Shown here in pieces: positions 1 to 8,657 of a DNA stretch of 64,000 nt (position 1 is its first letter; each line of letters opens with the position of its first letter). This stretch comes from an uncultured Muribaculaceae bacterium (lineage in GTDB: Bacteria > Bacteroidota > Bacteroidia > Bacteroidales > Muribaculaceae): the NCBI GenBank assembly GCA_910584365.1, contig CAJUAF010000009.1, positions 72,386-136,385 on the forward strand, read 5' to 3'. The notes below the pieces were generated by a model, which was not told where the DNA came from, did no database searches, and saw only the letters and a list, made by a program, of their open reading frames with translations. Position numbers and translations under genes: made by a program.

Positions 1-256
1 TGGAATAGCTTACATTCTGTCCGCTGAGGATCTGCGAGATAGCCTGCTTTACATCGGAGGCATCGATATTCACCTTCCGGGAGGTGTCGATGTCTCCAAC
101 CTTGTAGACGAACGAATATCCGCTGGATTTTTTCAGCTCCTCCATCGCGTCCTTGACAGTGGCTCCGGACAGTCTTATCGAGACCGCCTGGGCTAACGCT
201 GACATCCCCAGGAGGGTAGACAACGTGGCTGTGAGTAGGATTCTTTTTAGAAACAT
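1..256 (-). CDS. SusC-family TonB-dependent receptor with STN domain (N-terminus only; runs off the window)
   Basis: Only the first 85 codons are in the window. A signal peptide (MFLKRILLTATLSTLLGMSA...LAQ) is followed by an STN (secretin/TonB short N-terminal) domain, seen as VKDAMEELKKSSGYSFVYK and VKQAISQILSG. Outer-membrane receptors of the SusC type import oligosaccharides with TonB energy. An STN domain before the plug is the form that signals through a FecR-type anti-sigma factor, and such a factor (304-1317) and an ECF sigma factor (1358-1912) lie directly upstream in the same direction. The SusD partner should follow to the left of the window. The start ATG (254-256) is fixed by the signal peptide. 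The class is confident; the substrate is only inferred from the upstream GH43 genes. Confidence 0.88.
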   Translation of the reverse strand, partial: MFLKRILLTATLSTLLGMSALAQAVSIRLSGATVKDAMEELKKSSGYSFVYKVGDIDTSRKVNIDASDVKQAISQILSGQNVSYS

Positions 257-303
257 GATATTAAAATTGGTTCATATTCGATTGATCGTTATATTCTTAG
301 GAA

Positions 304-1317
304 TCAGTAGAGTGTTATCTGGTTTCCCTCTATTTTATATTTCATATTGCCGGTTGAAGCTATATTGCTGATTACATCCTCGACTGACTGGTTTTCCCTT
401 ATGAAATTCCCGTAGAAGCGGGTGTACATCAGTTCCTCATTGGCAATCACTATGCTGATATTGTAGCTGCGCTCGAGCCTTTTGGCGATATCGGGCAGGA
501 GTTCCTCGTCGAAAAACAGATACCCGTAAATCCACTGGTGGGCGTTGGAGGCATCGGTCTCTTCGATTTTCATGCGGCCGTTGCGCTTGTCGACCACGGC
601 CCTCTGGCCGGGGACAAGCGTCTGGCGACGGGAATTCTTGGCGATAAGGTTGTCGATGGCCACCGATCCTTCGGAAAGAGTGACCACGACCTCGCCGTCA
701 TCGGCGAAGTTCCGCAGATTGAACCGCGTGCCCAGGACGGTCACGCACATATCCTTGGACTCCACCTTGAAAGGCTTGTTCTTGTCATGGGCCACTTCAA
801 AGTATCCTTCGCCGTCGAGCCTTACCACGCGCCTGTCGATACCGAATCCCTGCGAATATGCCAGAGTGCTGCCGGCGTTGAGCCAGACCCTGGTACTGTC
901 TGGCAGGGTGACACTGGTCCGCGAACCCACGGGTGCCTCCACGACAATCTCCGCGAAATTGTCGTTCATCCGTAGTTCGCCGACCTTATAGCCGGTGAAG
1001 ACGCAGACGGCCACCACGGCTGCCGCCGAGATGCCGCGCCAGAACACCTTCATGACTTTCTCCCGGAAAGTCACCGTCTCGGGAGCTTCCTCGCCGATAT
1101 GCGACCGGTAGATGAAATCCTCAAATCCCCGGACCTCGTCGAAAGACTCCATCGCGTAACCCGATGAAAACCATATTTCCCTCTGTTCGAGGTAATACCG
1201 CTTGTTTTCCTCGCTGGCGGATATCCACTGGAACAATTGTTCGTCCTCCCCGGCGGAGGAGTTTCCTGAAAGTCTGGCGACAATCAAATCATCTATCTGA
1301 TCCTTATCCTCTTTCAT
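304..1317 (-). CDS. FecR-family anti-sigma factor (DUF4974 C-terminal domain)
   Basis: This 337-residue inner-membrane regulator has three parts. A cytoplasmic N-terminal region (about 1-88) should bind the ECF sigma factor. One membrane segment follows at about 92-110 (ISAAAVVAVCVFTGYKVG). The periplasmic part has a FecR domain (about 120-225, with VEAPVGSRTSVTLPDST and LDGEGYFEVAHD) and a C-terminal STN-like DUF4974 domain (about 258-337). In known systems the STN domain of a loaded SusC-like receptor contacts FecR and releases the sigma factor. The gene sits between its sigma factor (40 bp upstream) and the STN-bearing SusC gene (47 bp downstream), the standard order. Its length is typical and nothing is missing. 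Confidence 0.93.
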   Translation of the reverse strand: MKEDKDQIDDLIVARLSGNSSAGEDEQLFQWISASEENKRYYLEQREIWFSSGYAMESFDEVRGFEDFIYRSHIGEEAPETVTFREKVMKVFWRGISAAAVVAVCVFTGYKVGELRMNDNFAEIVVEAPVGSRTSVTLPDSTRVWLNAGSTLAYSQGFGIDRRVVRLDGEGYFEVAHDKNKPFKVESKDMCVTVLGTRFNLRNFADDGEVVVTLSEGSVAIDNLIAKNSRRQTLVPGQRAVVDKRNGRMKIEETDASNAHQWIYGYLFFDEELLPDIAKRLERSYNISIVIANEELMYTRFYGNFIRENQSVEDVISNIASTGNMKYKIEGNQITLY

Positions 1318-1357
1318 GGCTGTTGGATATATTTTAGACAGTTCTTTGTAAATTCCG

Positions 1358-1912
1358 TTAAAGATATTTTCCCAGACAGGAACGCAGATGCGCCAATGCC
1401 CGTTTCATGTGATACTTGACCGTGTTGACGCTGATACCCGTCTCGGAGGCGATTTCCTCATAGCTTTTTCCATAAAACCGGCTCAGGGCGAAAATCCGGC
1501 GCGAGTCGGGAGGAATCGTGGCCACGGCCACCTTTATTTCCTTTTCAAGCTCCTTGTCAAGGAGGGTTCCCAGCGGCGTGGTTTCCGACAGGAAAGATTC
1601 CTTGTCCGGGAAATCCTTTTCCAGCGAGGACATCGGAATCTCACTGCGCGCACGCCTGGCGGTCAGGAAATTCATACAGGCGTTCCGCACAGACGTCATC
1701 AGGTAGGACCGCAACGATCCGTGCAGCTCCAGCCGGGCGCGGATTTCCCAGAGATGCACGATTGCGTCTCCGGCTATCATCTCCGCCAGCAGTCTGTCCC
1801 CGACATAATTGTATGCCAGGGCACAGAGTGCCTGATAATGGAGCGCGTAGAGCATCTTCCACGCCCGTTCATTACCTTGCTTGAGGGATTGTATGAGTTT
1901 CTGCTCTTTCAT
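1358..1912 (-). CDS. ECF-type RNA polymerase sigma factor
   Basis: This 184-residue protein has a sigma-70 region 2 (about 20-90, with YVGDRLLAEMIAGDAIVHLWE) and a region 4 helix-turn-helix (about 120-175, with FALSRFYGKSYEEIASETG and SVNTVKYHMKRAL). It lacks regions 1 and 3, as expected for an extracytoplasmic-function sigma factor. It should direct transcription of the PUL once the adjacent FecR protein is activated. It starts only 26 bp after the stop of the GH43 gene 1939-3774, so it may also be co-transcribed with the glycosidase genes, which would give positive feedback. Family assignment is firm; the target promoters are not identified. Confidence 0.93.
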   Translation of the reverse strand: MKEQKLIQSLKQGNERAWKMLYALHYQALCALAYNYVGDRLLAEMIAGDAIVHLWEIRARLELHGSLRSYLMTSVRNACMNFLTARRARSEIPMSSLEKDFPDKESFLSETTPLGTLLDKELEKEIKVAVATIPPDSRRIFALSRFYGKSYEEIASETGISVNTVKYHMKRALAHLRSCLGKYL

Positions 1913-1938
1913 TTCCGGAAGTCCGAAAGTCCTGTGTC

Positions 1939-3774
1939 TTAACGGCGTACGACAATCTTTAGGGCGTCAGTACCGCTTCGGGCCACATAGATCCCCGGCT
2001 GGAGCGACGCCACGCCCAGGCTTCGCCCGGGGGATTCCAGCAGCGTCTCGCCCGAGAGGGAGCATACCCCGATACCGTCTCTGACAGAGGAAAGGACGGA
2101 CCCGTCGAAACTTATGGCGGGAACCATCCCGTCACCGGCGACAGACTCGACGCCCCCGGTTTCCGCGGGGGTAAACAGATAAAAGGCGTCTATCGAGAAA
2201 TTGGAGTCTTTCAGACGGCCGGCGTTGATTTTCAGATAATCGCCCGTCCATTTCCCGTCGGCGAGGGAGGCGAGGCTGAATCCGGGGCAGAATTCCGGGA
2301 TGCGTCCCAGGGGGATGTCAAGGCCGATCCATCCGTTGCCTACGGGCCAGTGGGCCAGCAGCGGATAACCCGTTCCGTAACCGCTCACCGAGCAGGAGAA
2401 AGCTCCTCCGAAAAAATCCATCCCGAAAAGTTCGGGTTCGGAATCAGTACGCAGAGCGATGCGCAGATGAGTATCGGCAGTGATGTGTGAGAGATCCAGG
2501 CCGGCGGCACCGGTACTGTATGTTATGGATCCCGGGCCGCTGCCGGTAACAAAATAGGACTGATAGTCTTCACCGCCGTCCACTCCGGGGAGTGGGCGGG
2601 GCGTATATTTGCGCATCAGCAGACGCGTTATCGTCCGGCCGTCCTCCTCGGGAGCATAAAAAGCGACCTCATTGCCGGGGAGAGAACGGAGAGACTCAAG
2701 TGGGGCGGCAGACATCTGAAAGACATCGTAATATCCGCGGGAGGCGCTCATGGCGGAAGTGGACGGGTCGGCTACAGTCCACTCGCTCGGGAAGCGGGGA
2801 GCCTCAGTCTCGGCATGGGCCGGCGAGCCTGTCTTGAGATAGGGCCATCCGTCTTCATCCCAGTAAAGCCGGTCGAGCAGGGGCATACGTTTCTCGAAAT
2901 CCTGATTTTTCACGTGTCCGTGACAGATAAACCAGGTATTCCCCTCTCCGTCGGTGACGATCGGGGCGTTATGTCCGTTGCCTGTGAACTTGTAATTGTT
3001 GGACGTAAGGGTATTGCTGCTGTCCAGGGCGTTGCCTCCCTGAAGGAAAGAGACTCCGTTGCGGTCTACGTAGGGACCGAAAACGTTTTTCGATCTCCCG
3101 ACTGCCACGCGGTAGGTTGTCCATGCATAACTGCCTATGGAGGCGAACATATAATACCATCCGTCGCGTTTGTAGATTTCCGTTCCCTCCACGTTCTCTC
3201 CGGCGGTCTGTACTTTTTTCGACAGGTCGAAGGTTATGTTAAGGTTTTCATCTATATATATTTCCATTGCCCACATATTGGTGGTAGACCCCCAGAACAG
3301 ATAGTACTTTCCGTCATCCTGGAAGCAGAAAGGATCGATGGTATTCCGGCATCCGGCGTCATGCCCGTCGAACAGCTTGCCCCTGTTGGTCCAGGGACCG
3401 GCGGGATGATCGGCCACGGCATAGCCCAGATACATCGCGTATGTGTCTTCCTCGGGGATGTTCACGCTGTAAAACATCACGTACTTGCCGTTGATGCGAC
3501 AGAATTCCGGAGCCCAGACCTGCCCGCGTTCGGGACGACTGGCGCTGTCGAAGACTGTTCCCGTCTGGGTCCAGTCCACAAGATTCGATGAACGGAAGAC
3601 AGGTACGTTCCATATATCTTCCGTTCCGGCAAGATAATAGAAGCCGTCTTCCGCGCGGATAACCGTCGGGTCGGGTACGGATTCCTCTATGATTGGATTC
3701 CTGTATGTCGCGGGCAACGCTCCCGCCTGTATGCAAGCCGCAAGGGCTGCCAATATCAAAACTAAGTGTTTCAT
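1939..3774 (-). CDS. Secreted GH43-family glycosidase with C-terminal accessory module
   Basis: This 611-residue protein opens with a signal peptide (MKHLVLILAALAACIQAGA). A GH43 five-bladed propeller follows. All three catalytic carboxylates are visible: general base D35 in VPDPTVI, pKa modulator D147 in NTIDPF, and general acid E196 in VEGTEIYK. GH43 enzymes cleave alpha-L-arabinofuranose or beta-xylose linkages in plant arabinan or arabinoxylan. From about residue 370 it carries a diverged copy of the accessory module shared by this PUL (YYDVFQM, DLSHI, YLFTP). The C-terminal tail (about 555-611) resembles T9SS sorting domains (LQPGIYVARSG, IVVRR). The ATG at 3774 is preferred over upstream in-frame starts because the signal peptide begins there. 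Exact activity is not predicted. Confidence 0.88.
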   Translation of the reverse strand: MKHLVLILAALAACIQAGALPATYRNPIIEESVPDPTVIRAEDGFYYLAGTEDIWNVPVFRSSNLVDWTQTGTVFDSASRPERGQVWAPEFCRINGKYVMFYSVNIPEEDTYAMYLGYAVADHPAGPWTNRGKLFDGHDAGCRNTIDPFCFQDDGKYYLFWGSTTNMWAMEIYIDENLNITFDLSKKVQTAGENVEGTEIYKRDGWYYMFASIGSYAWTTYRVAVGRSKNVFGPYVDRNGVSFLQGGNALDSSNTLTSNNYKFTGNGHNAPIVTDGEGNTWFICHGHVKNQDFEKRMPLLDRLYWDEDGWPYLKTGSPAHAETEAPRFPSEWTVADPSTSAMSASRGYYDVFQMSAAPLESLRSLPGNEVAFYAPEEDGRTITRLLMRKYTPRPLPGVDGGEDYQSYFVTGSGPGSITYSTGAAGLDLSHITADTHLRIALRTDSEPELFGMDFFGGAFSCSVSGYGTGYPLLAHWPVGNGWIGLDIPLGRIPEFCPGFSLASLADGKWTGDYLKINAGRLKDSNFSIDAFYLFTPAETGGVESVAGDGMVPAISFDGSVLSSVRDGIGVCSLSGETLLESPGRSLGVASLQPGIYVARSGTDALKIVVRR

Positions 3775-3876
3775 CGTTACTCGTTTTTTAAGATATTCAA
3801 TCATTCTGTCTGTCATCGCTGCCGTTCCGTAAAAGGGTGCTGCCGGGCGCATATAAGGCAAAGAACGGAGCGGAGA

Positions 3877-5892
3877 TCATATCTTCCCGGTCTTGTCTAT
3901 TATCACTTTTCTTGCCATTCCGCAGGCTTTTACCATATATATACCCGAAGGGATGCTGTCGAGGTCCATGGTCGCGGTGGCAGACCGCCCCATGAGCCGG
4001 CCGTCCATTGCATACAGTTCGACCGGAGATCCGTCATGGCCGTCGACGGTAAGGACCCCTGAGGCAATCTTCACTTCAAGCTTACTTCCGAGAGGCTTTT
4101 CGGCCGAGGCGAGCGTCTTTTTCTCAGGAGTATAGACATACATACAGTCAAAGCAGGCTGCCGCCCCGTGACCATTGGCCTCGCTGGGAGAATCACCTTC
4201 CTGACCTGAGGGAGGACTGACTTCAAGGACCTCTCCCTGCCATTGATCGGTAAATCGGGAATAATCCATAGTCTTTCCGTTTTTTGCCATAAGTTCGGCC
4301 ACTTTACCGAGAGATATGTCGTAGGCTGTCCATTGACCGTTCTGAAGGGCGCCGACCACGGGAGTGTGACCTGCCTGGGGAGTCTCGGCGAGAACTATCG
4401 TGGGACATCCGGGGTCGGAACCGTCATTCTTGAACCAGTGCAGCTCGATATATCCGGGTCTGACAGTCCCTATGGGATAAAAGGCGATATGCAGCCGGCT
4501 GTCGGGATTCAAATGGGAAAAATCCGTCGTGACGGTGCGTTTGACGTAAACGCCGCCCCAATAATGTTTCCAGTCGCCGTGGATGAGAAAGCTCAGCAAG
4601 TCCCGTCCGTCGGGAGTCGCGGGTACCGGATTGGTAAGTTCGCCGGGAGCCCACCAGGTGTTGGCCTCTATGGCATGATGCGTTCCGGCAATATGTTTAC
4701 GGTAATCGTTTACGGTAACTCCGTCAAGAGACTTGAGTCTATCAATACCCTCGTCTCCCATGAGAAACACGTCATAGGTTCCCCCCTGTTCCATCAGGGG
4801 GAAAGTCGTTTCCACGCCGTTTTCGGCGCGCGATGCGTTATAACCCGGGAAATAAGGAGCTGTCTGTGGCGAGTCGGGCATTGTCCCGGAATCAAGATAA
4901 GGCCATCCGTCATCAGTCCATTTCAGCCGGCCCAGCAGCGGTACCCGGCAGAGGGGTTCTACATTCTGTCCCTTGTGGGCATGGCATATTAGCCAGGTGT
5001 TGCCCACTCCGTCGGTGATCACCGGGGCATTGTGGCCCATGCCGGTAAAAGTAGAGTTGTTGGCTGTCAGAGGAGCGGCTTTCTTGAGATTCCAGTCATT
5101 GTAAGGACTCTCGCCGGAGCCTCCTGTCAGCAGGTTTATGCCTTCTTTGGTATAATAGGGGCCGAAAATATTGTTTGACCGCCCTACCACAATCTGATAC
5201 CATATCCAGGCGTAGGAGTCGATCGACCCGAAGAGATAATAGTATCCGTTGCGTTTGTAGATCTCGGTGCCTTCGATATTGAATCCGGCGGTCTGTCTTT
5301 TTCTGGCTAAGTCAAAAGTTATATTGAGACTGTCGTCGACGAATATCTCCATCGCCCACATATTGGTGGTACTTCCCCAGAAAAGATAATGCTTTCCGTC
5401 GTCGTCATGGAAATAGAAAGGGTCTATGGTGTTCTGAGAGTCGGTCATATAGCCGTCGATAAGTTTACCGCGGTCTTCCCAGGGACCGAGGATATTGTCG
5501 GCCACGGCGTAGCCGGTATATGCGAGACAGGTGTTGCTGTCATCGGGATTGGCGCAGTAGAACAGAACATACTTGCCGTTGATTCGGCAGAATTCGGGAG
5601 CCCATATCTGATTTACATCGGGATGGTCGCGATCGCGGTCGAATACCTTTCCGGCTTCAGTCCAGTTGACAAGGTCTGAAGATCTGTAAATAGTAAGATT
5701 GGCTATTTCGTCCTCTGCCCACTTGCGGGTCCAGTTTCCGGTTCCCGTCATATAAAACACACCGTTGTCATCGCATATAACCGTCGGGTCCGGCAGGTTT
5801 ATATCGATAACGGGATTTGTGTAAGTGTCCGCCCCGCAGAGGTCATGCGGCGCAAGGATGGCCAGCATAAATATTATTACATAAGTTTTCAC
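3877..5892 (-). CDS. Secreted GH43-family glycosidase with accessory module and T9SS-like tail
   Basis: This 671-residue protein has a signal peptide (MKTYVIIFMLAILAPHDLCG) and then a GH43 domain (about 24-330). General base D35 is in LPDPTVI, D157 in NTIDPFYF and general acid E207 in IEGTEIYK. It is close to the 1939-3774 protein, sharing WAPEFCRINGKYV, LFWGSTTNMWAMEI and NTWLICHAH-type blocks, so the two look like tandem duplicates. The accessory module (about 370-600) is well preserved: TYDVFLMGDEG, VNDYR, DFSHL, YIELHWFKND, MDYSRF and MYVYTPE. The tail (about 620-671; VELYAMDGRLMG, IPSGIYMVK) looks like a T9SS type A sorting domain. It is probably active on arabinose- or xylose-containing glycans at the cell surface. 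Confidence 0.88.
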   Translation of the reverse strand: MKTYVIIFMLAILAPHDLCGADTYTNPVIDINLPDPTVICDDNGVFYMTGTGNWTRKWAEDEIANLTIYRSSDLVNWTEAGKVFDRDRDHPDVNQIWAPEFCRINGKYVLFYCANPDDSNTCLAYTGYAVADNILGPWEDRGKLIDGYMTDSQNTIDPFYFHDDDGKHYLFWGSTTNMWAMEIFVDDSLNITFDLARKRQTAGFNIEGTEIYKRNGYYYLFGSIDSYAWIWYQIVVGRSNNIFGPYYTKEGINLLTGGSGESPYNDWNLKKAAPLTANNSTFTGMGHNAPVITDGVGNTWLICHAHKGQNVEPLCRVPLLGRLKWTDDGWPYLDSGTMPDSPQTAPYFPGYNASRAENGVETTFPLMEQGGTYDVFLMGDEGIDRLKSLDGVTVNDYRKHIAGTHHAIEANTWWAPGELTNPVPATPDGRDLLSFLIHGDWKHYWGGVYVKRTVTTDFSHLNPDSRLHIAFYPIGTVRPGYIELHWFKNDGSDPGCPTIVLAETPQAGHTPVVGALQNGQWTAYDISLGKVAELMAKNGKTMDYSRFTDQWQGEVLEVSPPSGQEGDSPSEANGHGAAACFDCMYVYTPEKKTLASAEKPLGSKLEVKIASGVLTVDGHDGSPVELYAMDGRLMGRSATATMDLDSIPSGIYMVKACGMARKVIIDKTGKI

Positions 5893-5952
5893 GATATTAT
5901 TATACGGCGGAGAGGTTTACATTCCGGAGAGACTGATACTTTACGGAGAGAG

Positions 5953-6005
5953 GATTCATTTCCGGCAGCCGTCCCCCGCGGGGAAAGATCTCCCGGAAAT
6001 GAATC
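5953..6005 (-). other. Intercistronic stem-loop between two GH43 genes
   Basis: Perfect 13-bp inverted repeat, GATTCATTTCCGG at 5953-5965 and its complement at 5993-6005, with a 27-nt spacer. It lies in the 128-bp gap between the stop of the 6021-8399 gene and the start of the 3877-5892 gene. No U-tract follows, so it is more likely an mRNA stability or partial-termination element than a full terminator. Its role is inferred. Confidence 0.55.
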
Positions 6006-6020
6006 GGCTGAAGGATAAAA

Positions 6021-8399
6021 CTATCTTATTGTTACTTTCCTTACGGCGGATGCGGTTTTAACCATATAGATTCCGGGGAGCAGACCGCCGGTGGCGATTA
6101 CCGGGGTGGATGAGCTTCGGACAAGCTGTCCGCTGAGACTGTAAAGCTCCACGCCGGTGGTTTCGCTACCCAGTACGGTTATATAGTCGGAGGTCATGAC
6201 CAGTTCGATATCGTCGGCGGAAGACACGCTCTCCAGCGAGTTCACGATGGCATGGGGAGTATAGACATAGGCACCGTCAACGTAGAGATTCGCTCCGTAA
6301 CCACGGTTAGGAGTCCTCTCGTCGTCAATGGAGAATCCGGAGGGGAGGGTTATCTCCAGCGCATGGCCGGTCCATCCGTTGCGGAATCGGGAATAATCCA
6401 TATCCAGATTGTAGTCCTGCTTCATCTTGTCGGCGATTTCGGGCAGGGACATATCTATTGCCACCCATCCCTTGTTGTCGACAACCGTCTGGTCGTCGCC
6501 GGAACTGATATCGTCGGCGGCCGCAACTCGGGCAACCGTACCGGCGGAAGCACCTTTGACCAGAGAACCTACCACGGGTGCCCATTCCTGAATCTTATAA
6601 TCTCTGACCACGTAGTCCGACAAGGAGAACTGGGGGCAGTTCCGGTCATCGTCTCCCCGGGAGAACCAGCGGACGTTCACATAAGGGGGTACGATATCAT
6701 TCTGGAGACGGAGAACGATATGTACGCGGCTCTTCTCCCCTATATGTGACAGATCTTTCGGCTCCTTTATGTCCACATAGAATGAACTCCATCCGGCATT
6801 GTCTTTATCTCCGTTGCCGTTGCGGTCATTATTGTCGCCGATGGTAAAGCCGCTGAAGTTTTTGCCGTCCCCGATTGACTCGAGATTCTCGCCAATCTCA
6901 TCCTGGGCCCAATGCAGATTTCCTCCGGGCCACTGGGAGACATCGGTCCTGTCGCCGACGATGCCGGTTCCTTTCACCCGGTAATCGTTCAGCTTGACAG
7001 AGGTTCTCGAATTCAGTTTTTCCATTCCGGCATCTCCAAGCAGGAACACGTCGAAGATAGAACCGTTCTGGAGCGCCTGATCAGCAAGGGGAGTATCAAT
7101 GGTGGTATCGTCAATTCCATGGGGATATTCCACGGGAAGTATCGCCGGGACATAATCTCTTGTCGGGAGCGGATAATGGCCGGATAGCTCGGGCCACATT
7201 TTCCCGTTGGTCTCATCCTTTTTCCATTCGACTTTACACAGGAAAGGCATACGCGTTTTCATCTCCTGATCACTTGCGTCAGAACCGTGGCAGAAAAACC
7301 ACGTATCGCCTTTCTCATCCGTGATGATACGGGACGGATGACCGCAGCCTATATACTTATAAGACTCTGGATTTTGTTCATATTTTTCCTTGTCGAAAGA
7401 GATTACCTTGGAAGCGATGGTGACGGTTCCTCCGTCAAGGAATCTGTTGTCCCGGGAACCACGGTATTCTCCCAGGGGAGTATCGCATCGTCCCACTACA
7501 ACCGAGCTGCTGTTCCATCCCTGCTCTCCCTGGGAGGCGAACATATAGTACCACACCTTGCCTTCGGCATCCACGTGTTTATACAGTGTTATACTCGCCA
7601 TATACACTCCGCCGAGCTTGACCTTTTTCTGCAGGTCAAAGGAAACCTTCTGGAAATCTTCGTCGATTGATATTTCCATTCCGTAGAGATTATGGTTGTT
7701 TCCCCAGAAAAGATATTCCTGGCCGGCGTCATCCATGAAATAGAAGGGGTCTACGGTGCGGCTGCCCGGCTCGGTGACCGTAGTCGTTACGGTCTCGGTG
7801 ACCTGCTTGCCTTCCTCATCCGTGCGGATCTCCTGGGTTGTGCGCGTCTCGACATTCTCATAGTCGTATCCGTCAAAGAGCTTGCCTTTGTCGGTCCAGG
7901 GACCAGCGGGATGGTCGGCCACGGCCCATCCTATGTATTTGCCTCTTTCATCGAATTTCACGTCGTAGGGATTATTCGGATCCGTATCGGCATCGGCGGT
8001 CGTGTCGCTGCGCAATGATTGTCCTTCGATGTCTCGTTCGGGAGCGTTGACGCTGTAAAACATCAGATATTTGCCGTTCTTGAAAAACATTTTCGGCGAC
8101 CATATATCATATTCATCCACAGTAGTGAGGTTTACATCACCACCTTTTCCACCCATAGCGTCCGTCACATTTACTTTAGTCCAGTCAACAAGATTCGTCG
8201 AACGGTAAAGAGGGATGGTACCTTTAGCAGCGGTAGTGGTAGACATCATGTACCAGAAGCCGTCGTCGGCCTTAATGACAGAGGGGTCAGGGATATGCTG
8301 CCGCATGACCGGATTGGTGTGGGCAGCCGGACGTCTGGCGGAGACTGCCGGCGCCAACATCGCCGCAGCGAGGACAGCTATGAAAATTTTAGCTTTCAT
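6021..8399 (-). CDS. GH43-like secreted protein lacking the general acid (probable pseudoenzyme), with accessory module and T9SS-like tail
   Basis: This 792-residue protein has a signal peptide (MKAKIFIAVLAAAMLAPAVSA) and a GH43-like propeller. The base D38 (IPDPSVI) and D217 (TVDPFYF) are kept. Where the two sister proteins have (I/V)EGTEIYK, this one reads MASITLYK, so the general acid is replaced by A268. Two extra loops sit inside the propeller, at about 122-150 and a Thr/Glu-rich one at about 181-214 (ENVETRTTQEIRT). The accessory module (about 455-715) has FDVFLLGDAGMEKL, LNDYRVKG, DLSHI, YVNVRWFSRGDD, MDYSRFRNGW and AYVYTP. The T9SS-like tail is at about 725-792 (VELYSLSGQLV, LLPGIYMVK). 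It may bind rather than cut its glycan. Confidence 0.85.
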   Translation of the reverse strand: MKAKIFIAVLAAAMLAPAVSARRPAAHTNPVMRQHIPDPSVIKADDGFWYMMSTTTAAKGTIPLYRSTNLVDWTKVNVTDAMGGKGGDVNLTTVDEYDIWSPKMFFKNGKYLMFYSVNAPERDIEGQSLRSDTTADADTDPNNPYDVKFDERGKYIGWAVADHPAGPWTDKGKLFDGYDYENVETRTTQEIRTDEEGKQVTETVTTTVTEPGSRTVDPFYFMDDAGQEYLFWGNNHNLYGMEISIDEDFQKVSFDLQKKVKLGGVYMASITLYKHVDAEGKVWYYMFASQGEQGWNSSSVVVGRCDTPLGEYRGSRDNRFLDGGTVTIASKVISFDKEKYEQNPESYKYIGCGHPSRIITDEKGDTWFFCHGSDASDQEMKTRMPFLCKVEWKKDETNGKMWPELSGHYPLPTRDYVPAILPVEYPHGIDDTTIDTPLADQALQNGSIFDVFLLGDAGMEKLNSRTSVKLNDYRVKGTGIVGDRTDVSQWPGGNLHWAQDEIGENLESIGDGKNFSGFTIGDNNDRNGNGDKDNAGWSSFYVDIKEPKDLSHIGEKSRVHIVLRLQNDIVPPYVNVRWFSRGDDDRNCPQFSLSDYVVRDYKIQEWAPVVGSLVKGASAGTVARVAAADDISSGDDQTVVDNKGWVAIDMSLPEIADKMKQDYNLDMDYSRFRNGWTGHALEITLPSGFSIDDERTPNRGYGANLYVDGAYVYTPHAIVNSLESVSSADDIELVMTSDYITVLGSETTGVELYSLSGQLVRSSSTPVIATGGLLPGIYMVKTASAVRKVTIR

Positions 8400-8503
8400 A
8401 AATGATTGATTTATAGCGAAATTAGACAGGTTGTAAGTTAATTGGCAGGTGAATATTATTGCTTATTTATCGTCGGGAAAAGGGGTGTGTCAACCCGCCA
8501 ATA

Positions 8504-8555
8504 CCCGCTGAAGGAGCCATCCCAAGGATTCCTTCGGACTCATGCCTTCAACGGG
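8504..8555 (-). other. Intercistronic stem-loop upstream of the GH43-like gene
   Basis: Arms of 11 nt at 8504-8514 (CCCGCTGAAGG) and 8545-8555 (CCTTCAACGGG) pair fully in the minus-strand RNA if one G-U pair is allowed. The hairpin lies in the 258-bp gap between the stand-alone module gene and the 6021-8399 gene. It resembles the hairpin at 5953-6005 in position, which suggests that expression of the PUL genes is tuned between cistrons. No U-tract is seen. Confidence 0.5.
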
Positions 8556-8657
8556 ATTGCCGCAGGTTGTCTGATTTTACCTATTGGAATAATTAACTAA
8601 CCTTACTATTATTATGCCTAACTCTAATACTCTTTTTCCTTAATACTGTTTTTTATC

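Noticed and set aside
538..991. Long plus-strand frames opposite the FecR gene
   Set aside because: They are shadows of a clear GC-rich coding gene on the other strand; similar shadows opposite radA, alaS, glmS, rho and bamA were left out.
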